Both the position numbers and the translations under genes were made by a program. From Orychophragmus violaceus (lineage: Eukaryota; Streptophyta; Magnoliopsida; Brassicales; Brassicaceae): a stretch of 64,000 nt of DNA. Below, piece by piece: positions 54,046-63,455 of the stretch; position 1 is the first letter of the stretch; every line of letters starts with the position of its first letter. Below the pieces are notes generated by a model. It ran no database searches, had not been told where the DNA came from, and worked only from the letters and a program-made list of their open reading frames with translations. The stretch is from the NCBI GenBank assembly GCA_030180135.1, contig CM058230.1, positions 13,269,082 through 13,333,081 on the forward strand, given 5' to 3'.

Positions 54046-54684
54046 TGTTGGAATTGTGTCCAGTAATCTCGGTACTGTCTCTAGAAAGTAAGAGTATGTC
54101 AATGATCAGACATAAGTCATATAATACTGGGGGTCATGATGGCTTGCTAGAGTCCGCTCATGATCTATAAGTCTTGGACTTATTGCCTTTATTATATGAT
54201 CCCATATGGGTCACACGCCTAAGCTAACAGGAAAATGTGTAGGAACGGCTTAGCAGAAGTACGGTAAAAGTGCTAGGCATTTACCGAACTTAGAGAGAGA
54301 TTAATGGGTCTGATTAAATCTGAGGAATTTAATTAGACTGGGAATTTGGGCCCAAAAGCCCAAAAGAATTAGAGAAGGGTTTTATAATTAAAACCAAGTC
54401 TAATTCTCTCTTCCCTAACCCTAAGCCCCTGCGCCAATTTCTCTCTCTCTCTGCGGCCTCCCTCAGCTCGGTCTAGCAGCCATTTTCTGTGATTGCGTGT
54501 GTGAGCCTTTGGAGGATCCATCCCTTGGTGGTTCTGCTGATCTCTGACCCATACCATCTCTTTCCGCTGCACAAACATGTATAAGGTGAGATCTATTAAG
54601 TTTCTAAATAAGAGAACCTAGATCTGCATGTTTAGTAGATGAATCAATTGAGAATTGAATCAGGAAACACTAAACGATCCAACA
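54046..54684 (+). repeat. 3' LTR of copia B
   Basis: 639 bp, matching 46945-47583 with five substitutions by eye and no indels. Confidence 0.96.
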
Positions 54685-55073
54685 CAAAGAACTACCACTT
54701 GAAGCTATAGAAGAAGGAAGGTTTCGAGAAAACGTTATAAAGAACTACAAGCTGAGTTTCTTTGCAAACAAAGACAGAGTCTAAATAGAAGTTGTAGCAC
54801 AAAAGAACAAGTTACACAAGTCCCGTGAGTTAAAGCCGAAAGTACAAGACAACAAAACATAACAAGTCCCGTGACCTCCAAAAAGTAAAGGATAACAACA
54901 TAACAAAATCCAACAAGACAAGTTGTTCCTCCTTGGTCATATGTCCTTGGCTTCTACCTGAAACATCAAAGCACAAAAAAAACTTAGCAACAGAACATTT
55001 CAATATTTCAACAAAAAATGAACAAAAGATCACATACTTAACACAACTAAACATCAACATACTTAACTACCTA

Positions 55074-55871
55074 TTATGTTCCTAACATTTCAATTATAAG
55101 CTTGTTTTTTAGAGTGTTCTCTATCACAGAGAGTGGTTCTATCTTATCAAGTAAACGGTCTAGCAATTGCTGCTTGTTTAACTTCTCCTTCATAACCAAC
55201 ATGCTTTGTAACTGATCAAAGGCTTCCTCCTTTCCACCCTTTTTCCGCTTAGCAGCTTTTGCAGCCTTAACACCAGGAGGTCTAACCACCTCTTCCCCAT
55301 CAACATCCTCCTCTATGTTTTTTCTTTTCTCCTTTCCACCGTCTTTAGCCAGAATTGTGGAGCACCATTTCTGGTCATGCCTAAGCTCTCTCCACGCATG
55401 CTCAAGAGTGAACTTGGAGTGGTAATCATTGTAGAAGAGGTCAAGAGCTACTTTCATCCCGTCATTGTCATTTTGGCCGCTTGCTTGAGCTTTCAAAGCC
55501 GCATCGTAGCACCCAACGAACTTGCAGACTTGGTCATTCAGCCTTTGCCACCTCTGCTTGCATTGACCAAGCTCCCTTGCCGGCATTCCAACCAACAGAG
55601 GACTGGAGTTGTAATATTCTTGAATTCTCCTCCAAAAGGCACCAGCCTTTTGCTCATTGCTAACTATTGGGTCCTTGCTAGTATTCAGCCAAGCACCAAT
55701 GAGGATTACATCCTCCTTAGGAGACCATTTCCCCCTCTCCTTAACACTAACTTCATCAGAACATTGGCTGCTATACCTAGGGAGTTCTGATGAATCTAAG
55801 TCAACTGACTGACTATTAAGGAGGCTTACAAACCCTGGTGAATCTAAAGAATAAGTGATAGGAGAATCCAT
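55074..55871 (-). CDS. Myb/SANT-like ORF of a PIF/Harbinger element
   Basis: 265 residues, single exon, intact. It starts MDSPITYSLDSPGFVSLLNSQ; the Myb/SANT-like domain is about 48-125 (RGKWSPKEDVILIGAWLNTSKDPIVSNEQKAGAFWRRI... with three spaced Trp). Then comes a NAM-associated-type C-terminus with basic stretch AKAAKRKKGGKEE and a helical MLVMKEKLNKQQLLDRLL region. In PIF/Harbinger elements this second protein binds the element ends and helps carry the transposase into the nucleus. Relatives in plant databases are often mislabelled 'glutathione S-transferase T3-like'. It is intact while the transposase beyond copia B has two stops. Confidence 0.88.
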   Translation of the reverse strand: MDSPITYSLDSPGFVSLLNSQSVDLDSSELPRYSSQCSDEVSVKERGKWSPKEDVILIGAWLNTSKDPIVSNEQKAGAFWRRIQEYYNSSPLLVGMPARELGQCKQRWQRLNDQVCKFVGCYDAALKAQASGQNDNDGMKVALDLFYNDYHSKFTLEHAWRELRHDQKWCSTILAKDGGKEKRKNIEEDVDGEEVVRPPGVKAAKAAKRKKGGKEEAFDQLQSMLVMKEKLNKQQLLDRLLDKIEPLSVIENTLKNKLIIEMLGT

Positions 55872-56266
55872 TTTTGAAGTGTAATAGGTTTTGTGATGGG
55901 TGAGAGTTTAGATTGTTTTTAGAACTAAGATAGTATATTTATTTAGTGTTTTGCAATCAATATGTGCTATAACTATTCAACCTACCCGTAACCAACAAGC
56001 CATTAACACACATCAAATCTTAATTCATGAGGCTTAACATCCATTTAAGACCCATCAAGTCAAAACAGTTGGAAAACTGTGTTATTCATTTAGACTATGT
56101 ACATATTTTAGTGTTTTTAAACTGTGGTAAATATGATTACACATATATTTTGAAAGATTCCGAGTTCACACTAATTTTTAAGTCGGAAGTTAAGGAAAAC
56201 AAAGCTATGGTTATTTTCACCTTAAAAGGTAACTAAGTTATATAGAACAAACTTTAAAGACGCACC

Positions 56267-56802
56267 TTAAGTGAGCTTCTCAAGCTCACGAAGCCTACTT
56301 GTGAGCTTCCAGACCTCTTCCTGAACATTTAGAGAAGATAGGGTCAGTCCTATATAAATAACTGAGATGCAAGAAAAGTAGCTAAGTTATGATTATTTTC
56401 AGCTTAAGGAGAAACTAAGTTATAGAAACCAGTAGTTACCTTGAGTTTCTCGATTTCTCTGGTGAGCTTCCGAATCTCTTCCTCAACGCCACAAACCCAT
56501 GGTTGACGGAAATGCAACCCATCATCCTACATATAAAAGTAAGTATTAGATGAAGAACAAGTTACACAGGAAATAAGTATTAGATGAACAACAAGTTACA
56601 CAGAACTGGATGAAGTAAACTGAAGTTACCTTGTACACTTTGCAAGTGAAATAACGCTTCCCAGGCATGCTGTATTGAGCTTCTTGTACAGCTATCTCGG
56701 GCACAATACCTCCCCCACATGGACACCTTGTGGGAATCCCATACTCGGCATCTGCTACGTATCCTCTCCTGTCGATGTATTCCTTCAGCTTCTTCATGTC
56801 TC
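56267..56802 (-). pseudogene. GRF-type zinc-finger protein, 5' end cut off by Athila B
   Basis: Three exons on the minus strand with canonical splice sites: up to 56802-56630, 56526-56440 and 56320-56267. The first gives YGIPTRCPCGGGIVPEI...PGKRYFTCK, a GRF zinc finger (Cys-X-Cys...Cys). The second gives DDGLHFRQPWVCGVEEEI and starts a coiled coil (EEEIRKLTREIEKLK), which continues in exon 3 (EEVWKLTSRLRELEKLT). The upstream end is replaced by the LTR of Athila B at 56803, so the start codon is lost in place. Such small GRF proteins are common and mostly uncharacterised in Brassicaceae. It lies directly upstream of the Harbinger Myb-like ORF in the same direction. Confidence 0.8.
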
Positions 56803-58472
56803 TGATAACAAGAATTTTACTTCCTTGAGGTATCAATTCCTCTTACTTATCGTGTAGTAAGAGGTATCGAACCAATTGGGAGTGGATAGGCCAATAAGAA
56901 TGCACCAAACCAAATTAGACAAGCAATTTCAATCAAGATGAGATACTAAATATCCTAATTGCAATCAAACAAGTAAGCAAACCAAGAGGAATCAAATTCA
57001 ATAAGCAAGCAAAAAGAACAAACAAGACAATTCAAAGATATGATTAAAGATCAAGCTCTTGGGTATAGGAAATTGATCTAAGTAACTAAGAATTGAACCA
57101 AGATGTCAAACACAATATTTAGAATGCTAATCCTTTAGCTTAGGAACACTAATTCAAGTTAATACACTCTCATGTCATTAACCCTATGCTAAACAAGCAT
57201 TAATCATCAATTCCCATTGGCTAATCACAAGCAAGCATGCATTAATCACAAGTCCTTTAGCCACTAAACACCTTAAACATCAATCATCATTGGCTAAAAA
57301 TGTAAAGCTCTCATTAAATCAAAGCTAGCATTTCATCGAACACCTTGTGTGCAATAAAATCCCAAAGTTCTAGATCAAGGTTAGCTAAGCCTAATCTAGC
57401 ATTAAGAACATTTAATGAGAAAGGATCAATCAAATTTAAGTCCTAGACATTAAGGTTCAACCCTTAATTACTCAAATCTTCCTAACCCAAAAGCTCAAAA
57501 GGAGACTACTCACTAATCATGCTAAGTTCAACAAAATCCATGGGAATAGTGTTAAACATGATGATTAGCAAAAGATTAAAAGAAGGAGAAAGGAAATCAA
57601 CACAAAACAAGACTTAGATTAAGAAAAGATTCAATCTTCTTTTACAAAGTGTTTAGAACAAAAATAAGGCTTAAGAGATTCTCCAAAAATTAGGTTTTTA
57701 GGCTTAAATAGTAAATAGTGACGAACCGGGTCAACCCGGGACAAACCGGGTGTTGACCCGGATCCAATAGGTAAAACTGGTCAAAGACTCAAAAGTCAAC
57801 GGAAATGGGAGGGCTCGCGGTCTGGAGTATGACCGCGAGGTAAACCGCAAGGCTCTACGGTCTCGATTCGGCCATCCCTCGTGGTCCAACCCTCTACCGC
57901 AACGCAGACCGCGGGTCTTCACGTAAGGATCACTGGCTTCGGTCGGAGTAGCGGGTATAGGGTCGCCATGGCTCATCCGCGAGTCGTCATGCTGAGCTTC
58001 GTCGACGGGGAGGGCGGGAAATCATGATCACGGACCGTCGACGGAGGGGGGGGGGGAATCACGAACGTTGTTGGTGTGGCTTCTCGGTTCACGTTGGCCA
58101 GCCCACCTTGTTTCACTCATTTGAACACATTCAATTATATGAACTCTTCTGTTGGTTGGCTCTTGCATTAGCACATCATTTTTGACTAAACCCCATCTTC
58201 TTTGTTGACTTTTTGTTTTAACGCCCCACCTCAGCTTTGTTATCTTTTGCTCTCGTTGTTAATCAAAGTCATTTGAGCCTCATAGGACATTCCAATGCAC
58301 CTGAAGATGACCAAGACACACTCCAAAAGATGCTAAAATATGCAAAACTCTAATCCTAAAAATTCTAACTCATGAATGCATGATTTTATAAATAAATGCA
58401 TGTAAATAAATGTAATGTACAAGAATACTAAGAAAATTATGATGCTAAAAGCTATAAATTATGCATATATCA
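56803..58472 (-). repeat. 3' LTR of Athila B
   Basis: 1670 bp, TGATAACA...GCATATATCA. It includes a GC-rich segment (57,725-58,080) with a 12-base G run and GGGGAGGGCGGG. No gene inside. Confidence 0.92.
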
Positions 58473-58473
58473 A

Positions 58474-58485
58474 TTCCCCCAAACT
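58474..58485 (-). promoter_or_regulatory. Polypurine tract of Athila B
   Basis: TTTGGGGGAAT-type purine tract on the minus strand beside the 3' LTR. Further copies of the CCCCCAAACTT core lie at about 59311-59322 and 60008-60019. Confidence 0.78.
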
Positions 58486-58490
58486 TAAAC

Positions 58491-58510
58491 CTTGCTTGTC
58501 CACAAGCAAG
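58491..58510. other. Stem-loop beside the Athila B polypurine tract
   Basis: 8-bp stem CTTGCTTG / CAAGCAAG with a 4-nt TCCA loop (9 bp if the loop is taken as CC). Same place and shape as 1809-1828 in Athila A. Confidence 0.75.
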
Positions 58511-60364
58511 CATCAACAACTCAAAAGCAAGTTAGGGAGGAAGGTTTAAAAATGGGAACTCATATCCAAAGGTTCAATCAAACTTCAACAAGTTTCAAGT
58601 CTATACAACCAAAGTGCAACTGAGAAAAGCCTACTCCAAGGATATAGCCATACTCATCAAGACAATACTTCTAGCTTAACCTTCAACCTACACAAGCATT
58701 CAAATCCACTAGCTCCTTGACATTCATTAGATCTTTCAAGTGAATCATGTTCATAGCAATGTGGTCAAACTCATTTGGCTTAAGGGACAAGGTCTTGAGA
58801 CAAAAATGGTCTCAACTGAAAGAAAGGCTTCTCCACAATCATTTAGGTTCTCTCGGAGGAAATATGAACAAGCTATAGTAAAATGCTAAGAGTTAGAGGC
58901 AATTGGTGCATACTAGGATAGATTCCCATCTACCCATACCCCAAGAACTTCAACTCCTAGTCTAAACCATCCTAATTGAGAACTACCCTTTTTCAAGGCC
59001 ATTCTTGCCTTATCTTTCTTTCACAATACAAAACTTCCCAAGAACCCCCAAAGGATCACTCAAAACACTTTGAAAACATTGGTAACTTTTCTCTTTTCAA
59101 ATCATCTCAAACTTTTCTTTTCTTTGGTCTCTTTTTACAAACTTTCTTTCTTTCTTTTTGGTGAGCACATTGGCTTCTTTTCGTTACAAAACTTGAGACA
59201 CTTTCTTTTTCAAAACACATGAGAGCTTTCAATTTTTTGTTTACCAATAAACTTTGATCCCATTCAAACTTCTTTCTTTTCTTTACCCTCTTTTTCCTTT
59301 CCCAAACTCTCCCCCCAAACTTTGATCCTAGCCTATTGCAAAGCCAAAGACGAAGAGCTTGCATCTAAAATGGAAATTTTCTCCTAGTCGCCTCATACTC
59401 AACACTTTTTACCTAGCTTGTTCCAAATAGGCCTACCACTCAAGATAGTGTTTGGGGCTTGAAATAAGGGTGGTGAAAGGTGTGGAAATCTATTAGAGCA
59501 AGTAGAGAGGGGTAGAAAGGATAAGCTTGCTCAAATATTCTATGGTACCCATGAGTTTATCACACAAAGCATGAACAAGGATAATTAGATGATTCAATTA
59601 AAGTTCTCACTTAGGTGGAGCTAGCTTCAAATCACAACGAGTTTCAGAATCAAATCAAGTTTCAAAGCAAGTTATCCAAGTATGGTTCGTTCTAGCTTTC
59701 AATGCGATTCTCGAGTTACAACTTTAGTGTGGTCTATTTAGCATAAAGCTAGCGTGTGAAACGAGTTTAACCCAATTGAACCTTACGAGGAAATCAAATC
59801 ATTGCTCCCAAATGCATGAAACAAGTCCTATATGATGCAACTAGACTCGATCCTATGATGCTATTGCAACTACATGCTTTCTTTTTGAAATATTTTTGAA
59901 ATTTTTCGATTTTTTTGGTTTTTTTATGCCATAAATGAAATGCATGAGACTCAAGATACAAAACGAGAAAATAAGATCAAAACAAACGCGATTAGCAACT
60001 GGTCTCTCCCCCAAACTTACTTCACACCGTCTCGGTGTGAAAGAAGAAAGGAAGAAAGACCGGGAAAAACAAACAAACTCAAGAAGAGAAAAGAAGCAAA
60101 ATATTTACAAGGCTGGAGTGTGTTACTTGGAGCTTTAAGTGGAGTGGAATGGGATGAGAGCTCAATTATTGGTTGATTTCGCCATGACCTAGGCTCATTC
60201 CGATTGATCCCCAACTTCACCTATTGACCAAAACCTGATAAAACTTAAAGAAAGAACATCAAAAATAACAAGCAAAAGATCATATGTACAAGGATAAACA
60301 TGGGAATGTCTCCCAAGTGCGCTTTTGTTTAGAGTCGTTAAGCTCGACTGTTCAAACCGGTTTT
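58511..60364. other. 3' non-coding region of Athila B
   Basis: About 1.85 kb without RT, integrase or env-like coding. Two polypurine-like motifs occur here. Small open frames (58976-59164, 59107-59364, 59935-60176) are low-complexity and rejected. Confidence 0.7.
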
Positions 60365-61834
60365 TTAGGCGGTTGAAGAGTGAGTCCTGCCCTCGAGAGT
60401 GATGGTCAGGACCTGAGAAGTCAGCTCACTGAGATTGACTGAGTCACCTTGAAACCTTGGACTGATTGAAGCTTTAGCACTTGCAAATGGCCTAGACTTT
60501 CCCTTGGTCTTGACCTTGTACTCAATGTAGTCACCCTTCAAACCCAATGGATGCAAGCTGAGATGGTTGAGAGAAGTAGGAGTGTCAACAGCTATTAGAG
60601 CTTCCATCTTATCCTTATATCCTTTTCGAGCTCTCTTAACTCCGTCTAGTCCATTGTTTGGGGTATTTCCATTATGCCCATCAAACAAGGATTGTAGACT
60701 CTCACCATCCATTATCTCCTTTTCAAACTCCTGAGTCTTTGGAGGATTGTTGACAGCCTTATCCTTTCCAACTTTTGCCTTTTTTGGAGCCCTCTTTGTC
60801 ACCATATCCACAACCTTCTCTTTTGGAGCTTTTTCTTCATTGATGCTCAGCTTCTTCAAAGAGATAAATCCAACATACTCAGTCCTTATGGGTATAGGAG
60901 GAGTTCCACCAGCTCTACCCACCTCCTCTATTTGAACACGTCCCTTGTGCTCAGTCAATGATCCATAAGGAGTGGGTTTATGCCAAATTTGCTTCCCTAC
61001 ATTTGCAAAGAGCCTTGTCTCCTCTAACACATCATCCTCATTTGGAGATAGGATGACACCACAAGTGTGGAGAGTTGTGCTCCTCAAAGGATAGTAAACC
61101 TTGTTGTCAACATTATTCAGCACGGCACGTTTCTTTTTGAAGTCCATAGAAGCTCCAGTGGTATGGAGGAAAGAGGTGCCAAGTAAGAGAGGTAGTTGGG
61201 TACTCTTCTTCATCTTCATGACAATGAAGTCAGTTGGGATAATGCACTCACCAATCTTCAGTGGATAGTCCTTGATCATTCCCATTGGAGTTTTTGAGTA
61301 GGAGTCTCCAAATGTGATAGAAGATGGGTATCTTTCCATGCTCTTAATCCCAAGGGTTTCCACCATATCAAGAGATATCACGCTCACAGTGGAGCCGGAG
61401 TCACACAATGCATCTTTAATCTCTAAGTCTCCCAAAGTGCAACTGATTGTGAATTTACCCGGATTGCCGAGCTTAGGAAGCACTTTTGGTGTGTTTTGGA
61501 CAGTAGGTATGGTATCTTCAGCAGAAGTTTCAGTGACACTCAACTCCTCAACCGGTTCAACAATAGTTACCTTCATCTCCTTGAGAAGCATAGGTGCTGC
61601 ATGTGGGATTTCATAACCATAGAGAAGTGCTTCAATCTCATCAACCTCTCTTTCATGGTCTGGTTTCTCATGATCAACAGTAGAGAAGATTGCATTGCAG
61701 TACTCTTTCGGGTTCTTCTCCGGGTTTCCGGGTAAAGTACCTTGAGTTCGGGATGTAGAGGCATTCTTGTATTCCATGTTTGTGACCCTTGAAGTCAAGT
61801 TCTGCAACTCACTCTTCAGATCTCTAACTTCCAT
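60365..61834 (-). CDS. Athila B gag C-terminus and protease
   Basis: 489 residues in the same frame as the gag upstream, after one TAG at 61853-61855. A coiled-coil-like start (MEVRDLKSELQNLTSRV) is followed by a linker with LPKLGNPGKFTISCTLG. Next comes a retropepsin-like protease: ALCDSGSTVSVIS (about 61,385-61,410) with the catalytic Asp, and LLLGTSFLHTTGASMDF as the second half. The C-terminus (KRAPKKAKVGKDK and on) is basic and unlike RT. It would cut the gag polyprotein if made. The frame ends at a stop rather than continuing into RT. Confidence 0.85.
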   Translation of the reverse strand: MEVRDLKSELQNLTSRVTNMEYKNASTSRTQGTLPGNPEKNPKEYCNAIFSTVDHEKPDHEREVDEIEALLYGYEIPHAAPMLLKEMKVTIVEPVEELSVTETSAEDTIPTVQNTPKVLPKLGNPGKFTISCTLGDLEIKDALCDSGSTVSVISLDMVETLGIKSMERYPSSITFGDSYSKTPMGMIKDYPLKIGECIIPTDFIVMKMKKSTQLPLLLGTSFLHTTGASMDFKKKRAVLNNVDNKVYYPLRSTTLHTCGVILSPNEDDVLEETRLFANVGKQIWHKPTPYGSLTEHKGRVQIEEVGRAGGTPPIPIRTEYVGFISLKKLSINEEKAPKEKVVDMVTKRAPKKAKVGKDKAVNNPPKTQEFEKEIMDGESLQSLFDGHNGNTPNNGLDGVKRARKGYKDKMEALIAVDTPTSLNHLSLHPLGLKGDYIEYKVKTKGKSRPFASAKASISPRFQGDSVNLSELTSQVLTITLEGRTHSSTA

Positions 61835-61852
61835 AGCTCCTGAGGCTTGTCC

Positions 61853-63340
61853 CTAAAGTAGTTGCTGCATCATACCCTTTAACTCACTGTCCAAACCTGA
61901 GGAAGAAGAGGCTTGTGTCTGTTGTTGGTTAAATCCGGGTGGAGGGTATTGTTGCTTTGGGATAAAGGGTTGTTGGCTCTGGAACTGTGGTTTGTTAGCA
62001 AACCCTTGCTGGTTAGTGTAAGGGACAAAAGGCTTTTGTTGCTGAGGTTGTGTGAAGCCTTGTTGCCCTTGTTGTTGAGCTTGAGCTTGTGGTTGAGCTT
62101 GAGGATAAACCTGATCCTGTGGGTTGGCAACATTGGGGTTTCTGTAAGAGAAGTTGGGGTGATTCCTGTAGTTTGGGTTGAAACCCCTGTTGAAACCTCC
62201 TTGGCCAGCAATGAAATTGATCTCTTTTTGGGTCATATCTCCTTCAAGACTGAATAGAACTGGTGGGGAATCATCATAGTTCTCCACAAAGCTGATTTGC
62301 TTTTGGTTGGATGAGATCATCTTGTCTATCTTGTCATTTAGAGACTTGATTTCCTTCTCATACTTCTCATCTGAAGAAGATGATCCTCTAGGAGTCCTTT
62401 CATAATCCTCATTGTAGTTCCCATCACTTGTAGCCAAGTTTTCAATCAATTCCATTGCCTCATCAACTCCCTTGCCAAGGAAGTGTCCATTACTACAAGA
62501 ATCAAGCATTGCCCTCATCCTAGGAAGCACTCCTCGGTAGAGGTTACTGAGTAGTGTCTCCTTGGTGAAACCATGGTGTGGGCATTGAGTGGTTAGCTTG
62601 TTGAACCTTTCCCAAGCTTCAGCAAAGGTCTCGTTGTTTCGTTGCACAAACCCAGATAACTCATTTCGAAAGCGGGCAGTTCTTGTAGGTGAGAAGAATT
62701 TCTTCAAGAAAGCCTTCTTAAGGTCTGCCCATGTAGTGATAGACCCTGGAGGGATAGTGCTTTCCCAATCTTTGGCTCTGTCTGCCAAGGAGAAGAAGAA
62801 GAGGCGCATCTTGAGACCCTCATCAGTCACGCCATTGAGCCTAGTTGTGGCACAGATTTTATCGAAGGTATCCAAGTGTTGCAACGGGTCTTCTGAGGCA
62901 AGTCCATGGAATTGGTTGTTCTGCACCATATTCATCACCATGGCCATGATTTCAAAATTGTTGTTGTTCACTGGTGGTGGAATGATGCCCCTTCGATTAG
63001 CATTAGTATCCGGTGTATCGCCATCTCCAATGGCCCTGAAAGGTCTCTCACGGTGAACCGGGATCCTGTTTCCCTGTCCATCTCTAGCATCCTCATCCTG
63101 TTGATGCTGCTCTTGATGGCCCTGTTGGCCCTGTTGGTCCTGGTGACCCTCTAGATCCATAACTGGCTACTCTTGAGGCTCAAACAGAGGCTGAACTACT
63201 TCTTCCTGTTCCAACCCGAGTCTCTCTAAGTGAACAGCTCTTTCCAATGCTCTGCGTTCCTTTGCTAGTCTTCTCTCGTGTGCTTTGATATCCTCTACTC
63301 GTGCAACAAGGTTTGTAGGGCCTCTGCTACGCAAGTTCAT
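61853..63340 (-). pseudogene. Athila B gag, in-frame amber codons
   Basis: The frame starts at MNLRSRGPTNLVARVED (63340), typical of Athila gag, meets a TAG at 63167-63169 and resumes in the same frame to a second TAG at 61853-61855. The retrotransposon gag domain (about 62,400-62,960) has LQHLDTFDKICATTRLNGV, LRLFFFSLADRAKDW-type and WADLKKAFLKKFF motifs, followed by an LSGFVQRNNETFAEAWERFNKL block. A Gln/Pro/Asn-rich stretch (QPQAQAQQQGQQGF and on) fills the C-terminal third. No CCHC knuckle, normal for Athila. Gag forms the particle that holds the element RNA. Both breaks are TAG, each in a place where the family is expected to have a CAG. Confidence 0.85.
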
Positions 63341-63439
63341 GCACCTGACATCAAAGAGAAATGAAGAAGCAAAGTTAGTAACCAAAACTTGATCTAAATA
63401 GGAAAGGAAATCGAATTGATCTATCCAAGTTCCCAAAAT

Positions 63440-63452
63440 GGCAACGGCGCCA
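63440..63452 (-). promoter_or_regulatory. Primer-binding site of Athila B
   Basis: TGGCGCCGTTGCC on the minus strand, 3 nt inside the 5' LTR; the match to tRNA-Asp is shorter than in Athila A (ATTT follows where GGGGA is expected). Confidence 0.82.
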
Positions 63453-63455
63453 ATT

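Larger units (their letters stand above)
46940..54689 (+). mobile_element. Young full-length Ty1/copia retrotransposon ('copia B')
   Basis: LTRs at 46945-47583 and 54046-54684, each 639 bp, with five mismatches counted by eye. Target duplication CAAAG (46940-46944 and 54685-54689). Primer-binding site at 47585, polypurine tract GTGGGAGAT before 54046, and one unbroken gag-pol frame. All hallmarks of a potentially active copy are present. It inserted between the two genes of a Harbinger element. A long leader (47584-49214) holds a CpG-dense segment. Confidence 0.96.
45302..56802 (-). mobile_element. PIF/Harbinger element remnant, split by copia B
   Basis: The left end is GAGCATCCACATTAATG at 45302, preceded by TTA (45299-45301). 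Inside are a transposase pseudogene (45525-46815), copia B inserted at 46945-54684, the Myb-like second ORF (55074-55871) and then a GRF zinc-finger gene remnant (56267-56802). All are on the minus strand. The right inverted repeat was not found before the Athila B LTR at 56803, so the right boundary is provisional. Transposase plus a Myb/SANT-like protein is the known two-gene set of these elements. Confidence 0.7.
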
